The notes: generated by a model not told the origin, from the letters alone. DNA of 64,000 nucleotides from Nageia nagi (GCA_050084985.1 JBITNC010000001.1:5332001-5396000); one strand, 5' to 3'; shown: positions 48,844-62,653, numbered from the stretch's first letter. Translations and numbers: made by a program.

Positions 48844-48849
48844 CACGTG
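48844..48849 (+). promoter_or_regulatory. G-box (CACGTG) upstream of the aldo-keto reductase gene
   Basis: CACGTG in the context accacgtgtat is the plant G-box core bound by bZIP and bHLH factors; the ACGTGT flank also fits an ABRE. Stress-responsive AKR4C genes often carry such boxes. It stands at the point where base composition rises sharply, as at a promoter. A single hexamer can occur by chance. Confidence 0.45.
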
Positions 48850-48899
48850 TATGATCATTCAATCCCCTCGTTACGGTGAAAATTTCGCGGACGGCTTCT

Positions 48900-50575
48900 T
48901 TCAAATTTCATTCAAACATCTCGCTTATAACGAGAACTAATAACAAAATTTCTGCTCCATATTTTGGGACAGAAATTTCTGCAACTTGGGATTCCGAAGA
49001 ATTCTTCAAGTAATTCTCTTGTTTTTAATCCCAGAAATTTGTCATTCCTGTTTTGTTTCGGTGAGATAGAAAAATCTGCTTTAATCTGAATAAATTCAGT
49101 TGACTTTTCTGGAGTACTTTTATATCAAAAATTCGGCAGAAATGTAACTTGTAAAGTATAATTTAAATTTTTTGAGGACATTTCAATATGGACAATTCTA
49201 AAATTCAAATGTTTGGCCTTTTTTCTTTGTGAAATCTATGCATTTTGTGGATTCTTGTAACATTTCAAGGAAACTAGTTTACAGTAAACTTTGCAGGGTT
49301 TAGGTAGTGAAAATATTTACTTCGGATTAGTAGAAGACTAAATTTAGATTTTATTTTCCTGAGTGCGTTAATTCATCTGCAAATTGAGCTTCTTGTCTTC
49401 GATTTTGACAAATAGTATCTATTTTTTTTTTCACAAAAGACCAAACGAGATGAGTTTGCCAAGTTTTTTTTTGTCTAAATAAGTTAATTATGTGCATCAT
49501 TCAGTCTCTTTTACTCCTTTGAGTAAGTAAATCGTTTAGATATCGAAATCTAGGTATCGATCTTAAGGTAATGTGTTTGATTTGGTAAACTTTCTGTTCA
49601 TCTGTTATGACAGAAACATATTCTTGTTAAGGATACATTATTTTTAGTTAGAATTCAGGCATGTTTTTTTTTGGTATTTTTTCTTTATATTATGTTGTCA
49701 TTTTGCTTCGATTCTATTAAGGTATTCTTAATATTGTATTTTGGTTTCTAATTTTTTTTTTGAATGAGAAATATCCCCTTAATATTGTTTTCTAAATTTA
49801 AATTTTAGTCTTTTCGGCATTCGACAAAACGTATATTTGCCTAAAAAAAATCTCCTTTCTACGGTTCAGAGCAATGATTTTCTTTCTACTGAAGGATTTA
49901 GGTTATTTTTTTATATAATTTGTGTTTTGTTGTTATTTTTTAATGATAAAACACTTTTTCATGGCAAACCAGATCTTCAGGTTTCAGAGACAGATCACTA
50001 AAGAACAGATTCTTTGGCCTTAGGAGAGACTAGTGTTTGGGGCCAGAGTGAGCGCCCTCAGGGCTGTCCGCCTCTCTTTCTCCTTCTTTCTCCATCCTAA
50101 GAACACTACCCACAACTTGTTTGGGATGAACTACAGCTTCTCCCTCTCCTTTCTACTTGCTTCCCACTCTTTTTGGTCAGCTACTTAGGTCGCAACATTG
50201 TATGTACTTTGTTTCCCTCTTGATTATTATTATCTATTATTATCGCAGTGTTCTTTTCATAATGCCGTGAACATTAATAATATTTCATTTCATTTCTATG
50301 CTTGCATAAAAACATTTCCTGTATAATGAGAAAGAATTGATTTTATTTACATTGCAAGGTACAGGATTCGTTCATTTTCATTCTGTTTATATCTATCAAT
50401 TATGTCTCCTCATTATGATGAAATATCTACTGGCTTGCATGAATTTTCTCCCTTTTATGATTTAGATGGACTTTTTTTCTGTGTTGTAGGATGTATGGGT
50501 TTTCTCCCTTCTGTGATTTTGATTATTTATTTTTCTTGGTTCTGTAGGTTTTTGTGACGAGAGAAAACCTGAAGC
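48900..50575 (+). other. Probable 5' UTR with one intron, aldo-keto reductase gene
   Basis: 48840-49010 is clearly more complex than the AT-rich DNA before it and ends at a donor-like CTTCAA|GTAATT (GT at 49010-49011). T-rich intron-like DNA follows to a pyrimidine-rich acceptor ggttctgtag (AG at 50546-50547), 28 bp before the start codon. Another acceptor-like AG is at 50488-50489. The transcription start is not located and the second half (49970-50200) could contain another non-coding exon. Confidence 0.4.
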
Positions 50576-50704
50576 ATGGGGGATGTTTCTGGATCAACTT
50601 TGTCCTTCGAACTAAACACAGGTGCTAAAATACCAGCTGTAGGACTCGGAACATGGCAGGCTCCACCTGGTGTCGTTGGTGATGCGGTAAAAGCGGCTAT
50701 TAAG
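50576..50704 (+). CDS. Aldo-keto reductase (AKR4C type), coding exon 1
   Basis: This is the first coding exon of a cytosolic NADPH-dependent aldo-keto reductase. These enzymes reduce reactive aldehydes and some ketones in plants, with a role in stress detoxification. The 43 residues run [20 protein letters not shown] then [20 protein letters not shown] and AIK, containing the family's N-terminal beta-hairpin and the first strand GLGTWQ. The full protein is about 310-330 residues; the catalytic Tyr, Lys and His would be in later exons. The start codon has a strong context (A at -3, G at +4). The exon ends ATTAAG|GTACCT, a good donor in phase 0, and the next expected residues would be a (V/I)GYRHIDCA stretch. 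I did not find that stretch anywhere up to 64000, so intron 1 is at least 13.3 kb or the gene is truncated. Confidence 0.88.
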
Positions 50705-53700
50705 GTACCTGAAGGACTTCTATTCGTTGATTTTTTTTAATTTTACATCATGTTACTGCTTGAAATTCACTATTGATCTCATTATATTAGAATCGAAATG
50801 CAAACTACATTATCAAATGCCATGTCTAGAGTAATCATTTTGATTTGAGGACTTCAATTGTCCTTAAAAGCTTTGTAGAACTTCCTCCAGGTATTCCATA
50901 GAGCTCAAACACCAAACTGGGCTTTTGATCAGTAAAAAAGACTTAGAGAATTTTGAAATCTATTTAATGAAAAAGAATGTGTTGATTCTTATTTAACTGT
51001 TTGGTTCACCACTGTAAGGAACTGAATGTGGCATAAGCTAGTGTAAGAGGTTTGGATGTTTGCCTTATTAGGCATACTTTTAATTGGTAATTATTTTAGG
51101 GTGTGTTTAGAAGTGGTTATGAATGAGTTTTTCGGTTAACTTTCTCCTTACTGAAACAATAAATAGTATGGTTATATGGAGAGAAAGTTTGTCTGTCAAC
51201 TTGTCTAACTTGAAACTTTTTCTATTTAGCAGTTTGTTGAGTGCTGCAACATTTAGATAGAAAGTTAACAAACATGTTATGCTTCTGATCCTTATATTCA
51301 GATTGTAGTTATGGAGCAGTCACCATGTGGTGCAGAGATATTTTGTGTTGTGCGGTAGCTTGTTAAAGTTCAATGTTTGTAGGTCATGGGTTTATTCCTC
51401 TTTAATTTCTCTGGGGTATCAATATAGATTTCAGGCCATTTAAGTATCATATTATGTTGTATATATTTTTTTCTCTTATGTACTTCTGAGCATGTGATGT
51501 GGGACCCTGTAGGATTGCTTTAAATTCAAACATGCAACAAAAATATGGTAAGCATGACTAAAATTGAAAGAACAGAAAGAATGGATGCAACAAAAATGTA
51601 ATCTTTTATTTGTTGATTGAGGAGAAATTTTTACAGTTTGAGATTGAATATACAATGAAAATTGTTGTTCTCAATTTCCAACAATTTTCCATCTGAAAAG
51701 TTGATCCTTTAATTTCTTGGTCTCAACTCTTCTTCACAGCGACCTCTTGACTGAACCCCTACCTGATGTTAGCTGTTGTGTTTTATCTCAAATAGACAGA
51801 TTCACCTCTGTAATGGTTTTGGCAGTTCATTTTCAACCAAACTTCATTGTTTTTCTGGCCAATAGGCTTGAATATGCTTATCTGATCAGGCCACTTTATT
51901 ATTCCATTTATTTAATTAAAACTTCTCCTTAGTGGGTTTTGGTTGCCCATAAAACTTAGGTGTGAAGCAGGATCCACGAGCGGCCAAACTCTTTTGATTA
52001 TGTGGCCACACATTAAGTCCTGACTTACAGATGAAGCCTTGAGGAGGCTTTTCACGTTCGTACCTAAGAAAATTTTCTCCTGCTGTCGATTTGTTTTAAA
52101 TCAACAGTTGGTGGACGACTGTGATTATGAGGCCTTCTCCGCTAATATTTAATATAATGGGGATTTCGCCCCTAACTTATAGGGAGTAAGTCTTTGCAGA
52201 ATTGAATTCAGTAGTGGTAAATAACCATATCAAGTCAAATTGACGTGGCACTCTAAGATTAGGAATGGAAATTTTCTTGAAATAAAAACCTCAAAAAGCA
52301 ACTCACTTCATTTTTCTGCTCATCCTCTGATTGGCCCACTTGGCATTGATTATCTATCTTTGTTTTTGAAATAGAAACTTGGGTGGAATTGATAGAAACC
52401 GGTTGGAGTTGAAAGTTTTGAACTTGGTTTGATGTCACAGAGTACATGTGTTGGTTATGGATTTGCAGCTGAAATTGTAAGAGGTACAAACCTCACATGT
52501 TAGTCTCAATTTATATTTGTTTTGCCTATCCCAAGGTGTTTTATATATCAAGGTTTTGCCTTAAAACAATTTAGGAGCCCCTCTCGTAAATTGGTGGCCT
52601 GACCTTATAAAGTTGTCAGCTGTAATCCTAATTGGTGGGCGGAAGTTTTCAAGATTCCCTTGAGAGGAGTGTGTTCTAAGGAGCATCCATAATGTCCTAT
52701 TGCCATCTGGCACATCATAATGGGCTCAGTTTCCTTTTAAAGCCTTATGGATTAAGTAAAATTAATGGGCCTTTTTGAGGACCTAATCCTCTAAATCCAA
52801 ATTTCACACAACTTTTAGACAATTTTTTTAAAGCAATTATGAAGTATCAAAGGACAATGCAATATATCTCGGTTTATAGAACCATGTGCTGCAGTCACAG
52901 ATATAATCTTATTCATAAACTTTCATTTTTCAAAATTGTCAAATATTTATGAATGTTAAACTGACCTATGAAGTATCCATTTATAGACTTACCACTTTTG
53001 CTAGAAGGAAAACTTGGTACAGTTCTTCATTCACTTTGGTTCCCCAGATGAGACAATTCTCCACGAATTGAACTATATCTACCAACATAAATACTTGTAA
53101 CATTGTTCATATTTGAATCAACTGCAAGAAAGTCCTTCTATAGTTTTTAATTCTGCATTAATAACTATAGCCAAATTTGAATGATACCATCAAACATTGC
53201 TTTCCTAAGGTTTTCAACATAATGCATAACTTGGTTTAGAATCAGGGTCAATTGATACCTTTTTTTTCCCCTAACCATAACTATTAGAAGGACAAATTTA
53301 TTATTTAGCTAAAACTCCCTGTAGCATGATGTTGATCTTTTAAAAGGTTTGTCTTTCATCCAAGGATAATTCTTTCTAATGTTTAAGGAGGAATACTTTG
53401 ATCATTAACTAACTGTTAAACTGAATCTGTTGCCCTTAGAACAGTTTGAATTACCATTATTAGTGATTTTCCAAAATTCAAGTACAAGTTTACTGTATAT
53501 CACAATGACTAAAACTGTAATTTCCTTTTCCAAGCAGCACAAGATCGAACAAGAGAGTGTTATCCAACATAATAGTAAAGAGAACAGTCTTAATCGGAGC
53601 TTCTATAAGCTCCAACTAGATTATTACAGGCATAACAGTATAATAAGAAGTAATTTTTCTCTTTCTCTAACAAGAGATCATCAAACAAAACTCCAAAAAC

Positions 53701-56700
53701 AGGGTTGATCTTCCTCAACTTTCCCTTATCATCCTTAATATTCAATTACCTGTATCTACATATCATAAATGTAAGAGGTGGTGAGAAATTAATCCCAGTA
53801 AGGTAACTTTCTAACATTCATATTATCTTAGGCTATTAACTAAACAGCCATAATGTAAGCCATAATCTGCAACATATTTTACTTAATAATAATATAAATA
53901 CAATGATAACTGAAATTCTACATTACAACAACCTTTGTCAATGCATTTTATTAAACTGATGACGATTCTGCAGCTTGAATCATTTAACATAACTGTAAAA
54001 TATGTAATTGCACTCATACATTCAAGTATCTGATGTTAATATCCAAATATGCAAATTTATACCAAATGTCAATGCACTGTAACAGTAATGGTGATTCTCT
54101 GCGAAGTTCCGGTTTTATGCATATGTAATCATGTATGATAGTAGTTTCTGTCATAATTGACATCCATGCAAGGTATGCAAATGTTACATTCTTCAATTTG
54201 AACCGTTCAAAAATGCAACAAATGCAACTTCTTCATGATTTCAATGCAAAGAGATGCCTAAATAATCGCACCATAAAAAATTATTCCATAAACATTTCAA
54301 TTGCACTACAAATATACGAATGAATGAACTAGGGCATAGGCTATTGTTGCCACGAAGTGGTAATAGTGGCCTGCCACAATTGCAAGATAAAACACAAGAT
54401 TCCACTTTCGGTTTAAGCCTACAAAAATTGGGCTCAACGTTAGGTTTAACCGGAAGAACAAACAAAAACCTTTAACCACCGAACCCAAACGACGCGACAA
54501 AGAGACGGTATAAACCCTACAACTGTTTTTGGTTAGTAGCCATCCAGACACTATCAATGCCAAATATTGCCTACTAGGGCTTCCAAAATTGTTCCTGAAA
54601 AACAGACATTGATCAAATCATTCTCAAACCCTAATTCACGAAACATCAAAAGGGTTCCCTAGAGATTGAAACGGCTGACAAGTAACCAAACCTTTACCTA
54701 CAACTTTGATTGAGGTTCTTTAAACCTAGACAAAGCCCAACATTAGCCAATAAGGACTTCCATGGATGCTACAAGATAAATGCATCCCCGTTAGAAATGT
54801 TATCAAACCCTTGCTTTTAAAAAGCAACATTAGGGTTTCCTAATAACTGAATGATGGAAGGAAAATGAAATATTCCAAACTAGGGCAAGCATACTTTATA
54901 GAAAATATAGCAAATTCTAATTTTCTTTATTACTCCAAAATTTAGTAAATGCTCAAAATTACCAAAATGATGCCCTAGCCTATGTGAAAACTAAAATTTA
55001 CTCAACCATACATCAACTAGCTCATAAATATAGGATGAATCATGCAAGTGCTTAAAATATCCAAACTAGGGCAAAATACACCATGTGTCTAACTCAAGCA
55101 CAAATATTCCAAAATTTAGGCAAGTAAATGAGACATGAAAAATATGAAATAAATACCAGTTGCCTCCAAATACAATGTCGAACCAAGATTGAACCATCAA
55201 GGAGCTTAATCACTCCAAAGGGGTGACGTCTCACTAGGGAGCTATGAACACCATTATGAAGTCCTCGAAATAGCCACAAACTATCTCCTCAAGCCTGACG
55301 TCTCATTCCTAGGGTAAAGTTGGGATTCTAGGATCCTTACTCCACCTTCAAAGTTGGATGAATTGTGTAGATCGTCACTCAAAGTTGCAAATGAAGCTCT
55401 AGGGCTTTTGATATAGATCCGAGGCTAATTTTTTGATATAAAGGCACCTAAGCCTAATTGACACCATGAAGGTTTTCGTCCGCAAGATGGCACCACTCTT
55501 GAGGGTTTTCGTTCGCAAGAGGAAAGAGGAACAACTGATCCAGTTGCATGCTCCAAGTAAAAGGAAGGTTGTTTGATAAATGATAGATAGATAGATGTCA
55601 AATGATGTGCCCTTCTCCCTTTTTATAGTGAGCTTGGTGAATTTCTAAAAATGTCTTTGGTCAGCTGACCCACCCTAGTAAACATAAAATTACTCCTAAA
55701 AGTCATAATTACTCTTCCTAATTGGCGGTCCACCCTTGGGGAGGTAAATTAGATCCCCAAGTTACAAACATGACCCGTGCTTTGTTAAAATAAAATAAAG
55801 ACACTTAAATTAATTAAAATCACTCCTAATACTCCTAGAGGAGCGATGTCCACTTTGAGATGCTCAATTAATGCATTTTTGCATCCAAGAGTGACTTGCT
55901 TAACATCATAAGACCAATTTATCATTTTATTGTATCCCACCGACACCAAACTATTACAAAATACTAAAAATAACTCTAAATACTAAAAATTCATAATGAA
56001 GAGGAGCACCTCATTTTAAGTAGCAAGCGAAAATGAAACGCTTAAATTTTAGAATATTACAGAAAAATATAAACTCTTGCCGTACAAGCATTCCTAGAAG
56101 GCTTACCCAGCGATATCGATTCCACAATTGATACCCAAAACCTAAAAGAAGAATTAACCTAAAAAAATCAGAATAGAACTACAAAATAAATCTAGAAGGG
56201 CAAACAATTCTTTAATCTATTAGAGATTTATGAACCAGAAAACCACTTACGGTTTCAAAGGAATCTGAAGCAAAATCCCCAAATTGACTCCCTTGTGGTC
56301 AAATTTCTGTTGCCAAAAGGGAAACCTAGCAGAGGATGACGCGATAGCCACCAAACTTCGAAAATATAAGTCCAACTGAGGGCCCTACAGCATCTAATAA
56401 CCGAAATCCTGCTGCTCCCACTGAGAAAGTGGCCATGGTTCCTCACAATAATCGCCACTTTGAGTTCCATAATTTTAATCTCACGAGTCACAACACTCCA
56501 GTGAAACCACATGGTTTCACTATTATGAAGGTGAGAGCCCAGCATCATGGATGATGCAGGTATTGCGCAGGATTGAACAACCATAATGGCACACGAACCA
56601 CGAACCAGTCATGGCTTCCACTACAACGAATGCCTCCAAAATTAATTAGGGTTTGTATAGCCCTAAAAAACCGTTTCACACCTACTTCAAACAACTTGAC

Positions 56701-57600
56701 ACATTAACAGACAGAGTCGAGTGCGACACATCGGATGGACAACAAGGCCTATGGCAAGTGATTAGGGTTTGGCTTTTATTTTTATTTTTCTTTTGAATTG
56801 ATAGTAATTTTATTTTTAATAATAAATATTATTAACTAAATGTTATTTTCTTTTTGCAGGTTTAATAACGTATCAAATTAGATACTTAGCGTTACAAATA
56901 AGGGAAAGGAGGAGGATTAAATTGACCATGAATCTGCCATTGTTCATAATGTCAAAACCATTCTCCAAACCTGCAATATAACATTGTTAGTAATATAAAT
57001 CCCTAAGATGTAAAATTATCAATCATACGTGATAATCTTGCAATTAACATCAATTAGACATCGATTATTAAGATTCTACCTCAAACTTATATCAGTATCA
57101 TAGTCTCAAAGTTTACGAGAGCTTCCACCTTGTGGGATGGTCCATGACAACCTTCCAGTATAAATTTCTTTTTGTTAAATAATGTTAAGGCTTTGGCCTA
57201 ATAAAACATTAACGGACATACCCACAATTTAAATTAATTTAAATGGGAAATCCCTTCAAATTTGTTGTGGCCCAAACAAAGGCAATTAAAATAAATCAAG
57301 CAAATGTCTGGGCTGTAACAACACACATGAATGAACAAAATCTTTTTTATTAATGAAAGATTGCACAAACCTGAGGATGTTCCTAAATCAGCATCCCTTC
57401 CTGTAGTTTCATAAGACTGTTGAATCTTATATTTTTTGTATTTGGCACCAGTCTCAAAATTCATGTATTTGCAGCCCATAAGCCCTAGTTCTCATTAGAA
57501 TTTCAAAGTGTGATTCAACTGCATCTACTTTTAGTTGATTCTCAATAAAGCACACGTTTTGTAATATCCACTTATTCAATTATTTCAGTTTTGCTTCTTA
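50705..57600 (+). other. Putative first coding intron (left part), no exon found
   Basis: No exon with aldo-keto reductase similarity was seen. 50705-53900 is plain non-coding DNA without a recognisable element. 54400-56760 is less AT-rich with several 'aaaccctaa' words and the small tandem word 'gggttttcg(t/c)tcgcaag' at 55470 and 55505, probably decayed LTR-element sequence with no readable protein. Minus frames there (54241-54563, 56255-56584) have no known motif. Confidence 0.45.
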
Positions 57601-57868
57601 TTTTTTTTGGTAAGGGTAAATTGTACCAAGGGGTTTTTTATACAGGACCCAAAACCTGTGTAAAAAATTGAATCATGTAAGGCAATAGATTGCCTTGATT
57701 TACAGTAAACTTATGTTTTAACTACTACTTGGTAGCCCCCAAGAGGGTTACCAATTACATTTTCTGAAATAATACCAAATTCTAACATCGGTAGCCTAAC
57801 CAAATGGAATAAGATCTTTATTTGCTTCATGTTTCTTCTTAAATTGTATCTACAAGGACTGCGTATTG
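57601..57868 (-). other. 3' tail of a LINE copy
   Basis: Read on the minus strand this is non-coding sequence that ends ggtacaatttacccttacc followed by eight A. A terminal A-run is typical of a non-LTR element end. It follows ORF1 directly, with no ORF2 between. I could not find a matching target duplication at the other end. Confidence 0.5.
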
Positions 57869-59000
57869 CTAAAGATTATCTTCTTCCTTTCTTTGGGCTT
57901 GCTTGCCCAAAGTTTTCAAGCAGATGTTGATCTTCATTTGCAATATCTCGATTTTTAGTGTTGTCTTTTGCTTCCTTCTGGTTTGGCTTGCCTCTAGCTC
58001 TGTAATTTTTTCCAACATTTGCGTTTCGCAGTGCAGTTCTTGTTAGTCGATATGGGGCTGTCTTTGGAACGCAAAATTCAGGTTGTTTGTGATCCTTAAA
58101 ACTGTATCATTCTCCTTTGTTTCAGATGAGTGGTTATTGAGCGGAATTGAGGATTTCTTTTTAACTGATATCCACCCTTCATATCCTCCAGTGTCTGGTC
58201 TATCTGATCTTTGTTCCTTGAGGGGAGTTTTTTGGGTTTGTTCTAAAACTGGGCCAGCTACTGGGTCTTTTGATGATGAGTCTGCTGCCGGGTCTTGCTG
58301 AGGTTCTGGCTCCGACTTGTTAGGCTCTTGCTGAATCTCTCTGTCTTCTAATTCCTCTTCCAAGTGTTGGCCTGTGATCTGAACTTGTTTTGGCTGCCAA
58401 ACCTATTGAGGACTTTTTGTATTGTGGTTTGTTGTTTGCTTTTTGGGATAGTTGTGCGATCCATGCCCAACATGGGAACATGTCAGGTATATGAGATTGT
58501 TGTTTTCACACCTGATTCGTTGCACCCACGCTTTTGCCTCTGTTAGTAATTTGATTTGATTTGGGAGAGATTTGTCATAATTAACTAGAACAAAGAAGTG
58601 AGCTTCCAGCAGTCTGAAGCAAGCTTTGGTAGCAGGAACTATTGTTATCAGGCGACCTATCAATGATGCTATTCCTTCGATCACTTTTTGGTGCCAACGT
58701 TCAACGGGTAAACCAGACAAGCTTACCCAAAATGGAGCTGATAGTATCTATGTCGTTAGGGGATTAAAGTAGGTTGCCATCGATCTAAGAACATAACTCT
58801 CTTGCTGAAGAACCAGGGGCTTGACTTCAAAACCATATCCAGATCTTCCTCATTGGCAAAGTTGAACATCATGTAGCTGTTAGGCATGGCTGCCACTTCG
58901 GCACCTCCCTTAGTAGGCCATTTGGTTCGGACACATTGTTGGACCAGATCGATATTAGGGCACACTCCCAAAAATCGAGTGACCAGGCTGAGTTTGCTGT
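57869..59000 (-). pseudogene. Plant L1-type LINE ORF1 (DUF4283 / zinc-knuckle protein), decayed
   Basis: ORF1 of plant L1 elements encodes an RNA-binding protein. The minus strand gives GVCPNIDLVQQCVRTKWPTK, AAMPNSYMMFNFANEEDLDM and VLKSSPWFFSKRVMFLDRW (58971-58756), the DUF4283 domain. After a frame change come WVSLSGLPVERWHQKVIEGI, FVLVNYD, and the zinc-knuckle segment LTCSHVGHGSHNYPKK (58720-58403), in which the first and last cysteines are lost. Next is an acidic Gln/Glu/Pro-rich segment (58363-58043). After one stop comes a charged helical stretch (QMLEKITELEASQTRRKQK) to a stop at 57869. Few lesions separate these pieces. The ORF2 with endonuclease and RT is absent. Confidence 0.8.
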
Positions 59001-59271
59001 GTGAGATTGTTTAATCTAGAAGCAAATTTGGAATTCTCTAGCATAGTTCATTTCCTTCTACTGAGGGCTTTAAAGGCGGGCAAGGAGCATCCTTTGCATC
59101 TTATGTGAAAAGTTTCCACCATAGGTTGAGGTACTCCATCATCTTGAGAGTGCGAGGCTACCAAGAGTAGCGAGAGGATCCGGAGTTAGTCGCAAAGGGG
59201 GATATAGAGGTGAGCAAAGAAGAGAAAGTTACAAAGTGCATACGATCCTCATTGCGAGCTTTAAGGAAAAC

Positions 59272-59272
<1 letters not shown>

Positions 59273-59332
<60 letters not shown>
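59273..59332. repeat. (TA)n microsatellite, about 29 repeats
   Basis: An uninterrupted TA run, the longest in the window. The frame over it (59236-59436) only translates the repeat as IYIYIY. Confidence 0.95.
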
Positions 59333-59335
<3 letters not shown>

Positions 59336-59829
59336 GTTTTGGCTTATTGATTAACTTCTTTAGAATTATTCAGCTGCTCAGCAATGTAGTTAGTTTTGGA
59401 AGTTACATTTTGATCATTTTGTTGTTTAGCAGTTAGTGATATTAAGTTATAACAATTGTTTTCTCTTTCCAAAGTACAAAGATGTATATACTAAATCAAT
59501 CTATTGTACTATGGGAACCACCTCATAAATAAGTAGGGTTAATTTAACTCTTGACCGCTTTTTTTTCAACTACAAGAAAAAGAAGGTGATGAAGGTGATG
59601 GAGTGAGCTGATAGTATACAAAGTCATTATTTTGTTCTCTTATTATAAGAGGATGTCTACAACCACATCAGCGATGCCCTTTCTTATATGATTTAAATAT
59701 GTAACCCTTTCATTTTCACGACCATTTTTGTTGTTGCTTTGAATACGAACCTTTCTTGAGAAAGGATTTCAGGTTCTGATGTTTTTTTTTTTTCACTTTA
59801 ATATGCGCTTCAATGAGTTCAAACATGAC
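59333..59829. other. Spacer, no gene recognised
   Basis: No supported coding sequence or element. Confidence 0.5.
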
Positions 59830-60800
59830 TTCCTATTCCCAATCAAAGCCAAGAAGAAGTTTCTTTGAATCTTATCATTAGGTCACCAAATTAGAAGGCA
59901 AGGGTACTACCATGAAAGCAGTAGATAGGCCCGCTTAACATGCACATTATTGAGGTCCGGAACAATGATAAAATCTAGCCAAGTAACAAGGATTTTTTTT
60001 TTTAAATTCCAAAAGCACGATGGTTTCTTATGGGTGATAGTGAATGGCCGGCATATCAAATCCACAAACAGTTATTGCTACGAATTTTGCACAACCACCT
60101 TGGTAACAAATTTTGCTTATGGTCCGGACCTTAAACAAATGGTCAATCTAGGACGGTGAACAATTGTTTTGAGAGTTATCTACATTGCTTTGCTTCAAAC
60201 AACTATCCCAACGACTTCCATGATAATACATTTGAGTCACATGGCTACTAAGATGACTCCATTCTTTATAGGTGGGTCAACATACGATGTCATCACATCA
60301 CATATAGAGCTATTTTGAGGTCAAGGCAATAAATGACCACCTCTAGCAGAATCTAGAGATACCATAAAAGCTTAGGGAAACATATAGGTAGTTCAAAATG
60401 GGATGAAAAAAGATGCAGATTGACAGTATAATGTGTGACCATTCTCAAAACGTGATTGGTTCTATCTTTGGATTCTTCCTTTAAAGCAATTAATACTCTT
60501 GATACTCACATTAGAAAGGAATCTGAAATTGGCCCAAAATTGTATGGTCGCTATAGGTTCTTTTCAAGATTGGTGAATTCACTTTATCTATGCACATTCA
60601 CATTGTCTACCATATCTCTTGCCTCAAGAAGGTGATCAAACATGAATAAGGAGGGCAAGATAATTCTTGAATCCAAAACAGCTATTGATTGTCCCATTTG
60701 TCATAACACTGTTGGGCTTATCATGACACATGTTATCAAGTGGAAGGAGATATCTATGGAAGATGCCACCTGGAAAGATGAGTAACTCATGTAACAACAC
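59830..60800 (+). pseudogene. Ty3/gypsy chromovirus integrase and chromodomain, decayed
   Basis: Plus-strand pieces in order: VTKLEGKGTTMKAVDR (around the first catalytic Asp region, about 59878); WVIVNGRHIKSTNSY..EFCTT (60020-60110, where the second catalytic Asp of the usual SDRD is changed); TNGQS..VNNCFESYLHCFA (60130-60200, the QTDGQ.E motif with Glu changed); MATKMTPFF; MKKDAD; RDWFYLWILPLKQ; GPKLYGRYRFFSRL (the GPY/F module, about 60540); EGKIILESKTAID; and finally KWKEISMEDATWKDE (60735-60785), a chromodomain core. Stops and shifts are frequent. No LTR was found beside it. Confidence 0.75.
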
Positions 60801-62653
60801 TCTTTATCATAGAGCTTTAATTACAACAAATATTAATTTTGCATAGTGTTTTATAAGATCCCAATCATAATCTCAAGTACAAGTAATAAAAAACAAGCAA
60901 ATATGTACCCACGTTTGGCCTCGAGCCTCAAATTCAAGCATAAACAAAGCCTCAATGCCAACATTTTACACATACAAGCATAAATGCACTAAAGCGCCTC
61001 AATGTTGCAAATATGGAAGCATACACATCAAATACAAGACAAATGTTGAGATCCAAGATGTCCACGGTTGTATTAATGATGAAGAATGACAAATGATACA
61101 ATAGCAGGCCCAAAGGGCTCAACTTTGGCTTCCAAGGAGCCAACTAGGGCACAACGAACATACCAATGTGATCGAACATACAAATGTGATCACTGCTGGT
61201 ACCAACCGAACAATGGATGGGACAACCTCACTCCCTCAAGCCTGGATGCTTTGCTACAAAACTCCCACGCTTGGAAACCACTGAAGGTAGAAGTGTGACC
61301 TCAGAATACCATCGGATGGACTAAGATGCTACAACTTAGTCGTAGATTAGCAAGATCTCTCAGCCTGCTAGCCCTCCTAGATGCTGCACCTAGGGAGATT
61401 GCTTTATGTTGCACCAAGTCTTGTGTCCATTGGATGGTAGGAGAAATAATAATAATCAGGTATATCCATGTAGTGATGTGAATCTCCTTTATATAACAAT
61501 CCCTGGATTTGAATCTCACCTAGAAATCATCACTCCAAGTCCAACGTTAGCCTCCTATAGGCCCAAACGTGGGCTTAGATGTGTCCTAGGTATCATCCAT
61601 ATGCCAACACTGCCTAGGGATGCCAATAATTAGAAGATCCAATGGCTAGATATGCAACGCCTCATTATTGGAGACTAATATTGCATTTACAATTATTAAT
61701 TGCCTTGGAATCATGTGTTTCAACTCATACAAGTGGCCCACATAAAACATACTAAATCTATTCTTAATTAGCAAGCTCACAACTAAATACAATCCATAAC
61801 TAACTCATATCCCAAGGAGTGGGACGTCAGATTTCAAGGGTCAATATGGAGATGTTTTTGGATTTCCGTGAGCAGCCATGATATGGAAGATTGGTCCAAC
61901 TAGCGAACTTCAAGAGGCCATAACTCTTTCGTTTCCTGATGAAACCATGTCGTGTAACCTGTCAAAACGTTTCCCACGAGATGCCCTATCCAATGAACAA
62001 ATCAAATCAACTCTCCAAGACCTGTGATGAATTCCATCCTCAAATAATTATTTATTTACAAAGGGAATCCTTAGGATTCCAAGATTATTTATTTTTGTTG
62101 AAAAGGGGATGTTACATGTTTGCATATAGGATGATGTTTGAATAGACTTCCAATAAACACACTTCTGGTGGCGTTATACAAGCATATGATCTTTGAATGT
62201 ATTTTGTGATCAATCAAAATAAAGCCTGCAACATTAAATAACACATTAAATCAATGTTGCATGGAGGTATTCTAGGATGATTTTTTTACTTCCATTAACA
62301 GTGTAAATCTTTATAAGAATAAATACATAATTTTGTGTATTGTTCTTAGGGTGTTTCAAAACAGTCATTGAAGGTAGCACTGATTTGGTGACTAAATTAG
62401 TCTGATATTGCAGGGCCACAACATTTTGTAGCCCCAAGGAGAGTAATTCTTCTGTTTCTAGCATTGTAATAGGGAAAACAATGGGGAGTCAAAGCAGAAT
62501 CTAATCCTGAGGAGGTTTTCTTTCCAGGAGGGTTTTCTCCCTGAAATTCAGTGTGCCACATTCTTTTCAAGAACAGCCGGCAAATCCACAAGTGAAGTTC
62601 ATTTATATGGATTCCATAGGCGTGGTTATTGCAATTTGCTTGTACAATCCAAG
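60801..62653. other. Spacer between two gypsy remnants, no gene recognised
   Basis: Several short frames of 63-76 residues on both strands (60952-62780) lack known motifs. 62400-62650 is slightly more complex but not identifiable. If the aldo-keto reductase gene is intact this is intron. Confidence 0.45.

Noticed and set aside
59236-59436. 66-residue frame on the plus strand
   Set aside because: Mostly a translation of the (TA)n microsatellite.
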